The notes below the pieces were generated by a model. The model did no database searches. It saw only the letters and a list, made by a program, of their open reading frames with translations, and was not told the DNA's origin. The position numbers were made by a program, and so were the translations under genes. From Diphasiastrum complanatum (taxonomy: Eukaryota > Streptophyta > Lycopodiopsida > Lycopodiales > Lycopodiaceae), in assembly GCA_029204225.1 (NCBI GenBank), contig CM055096.1:40293215-40357214 (forward strand): a stretch of DNA of 64,000 bases. Reading direction: 5' to 3'. Positions 63,985-64,000 of this stretch are shown here, one piece after another. Each line of letters begins with the position of its first letter. The first letter of the stretch is position 1.

Positions 63985-64000
63985 ACTAAATCTCTCACAA

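Overview
The window is nuclear DNA of a land plant, species undetermined. The reasons are a plastid-type beta-amylase gene with introns, a multi-exon neprosin (DUF239) gene, MED15-type KIX genes, and an AT-rich background full of decayed Copia and Gypsy retrotransposons and long GA/CT, GT and AT microsatellites. Gene density is low (four intact genes in 64 kb), as in a large repeat-rich genome. I saw no bacterial, organellar, tRNA, rRNA or CRISPR features.

Layout. 1-8.5 kb: microsatellites and a gutted minus-strand Copia element with one clear LTR (2937-3883). 9.2-28.4 kb: three loci of one unnamed repeat family, here called family X: X1 (minus, about 9.2-12.4 kb), X2 (minus, about 15.2-16.6 kb) and X3 (plus, about 26.6-28.4 kb). 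They encode a multi-domain, transposase-like protein, and all three carry the same block about 0.4 kb upstream of the coding region. Between X2 and X3 lies an intact seven-exon neprosin gene (20219-22970, plus), followed by an isolated GC-rich island. 30.4-33.9 kb: an intact four-exon beta-amylase gene (minus) with four CACGTG boxes upstream. 35.1 kb: a probable tRNA-derived SINE. 36.8-38.25 kb: an LTR plus a long untranslated leader of a retrotransposon family that recurs as a lone LTR at 49.1 kb and as an inverted leader at 53.3-54.3 kb. 38.7-40.3 kb: a broken, unrecognised multi-exon gene. 40.85-42.1 kb: a strongly divergent, broken histone H3-like gene. 44.2-46.3 and 56.2-58.4 kb: the two arms of an inverted segmental duplication, each carrying a complete four-exon gene for a KIX-domain-only protein. 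Between the arms are LTRs, Copia and Gypsy fragments and local tandem repeats. 60.6-62.2 kb: a minus-strand Copia pol remnant. 63.35-63.98 kb: a Gypsy-type LTR preceded by a purine tract.

The host genes show no shared pathway: starch breakdown (beta-amylase), a secreted neprosin-type peptidase, and KIX proteins probably tied to transcription. The most unusual items are family X, the H3-like gene with an intact ARTKQT start and a long Gln-rich tail, and the inverted pair of KIX mini-genes.
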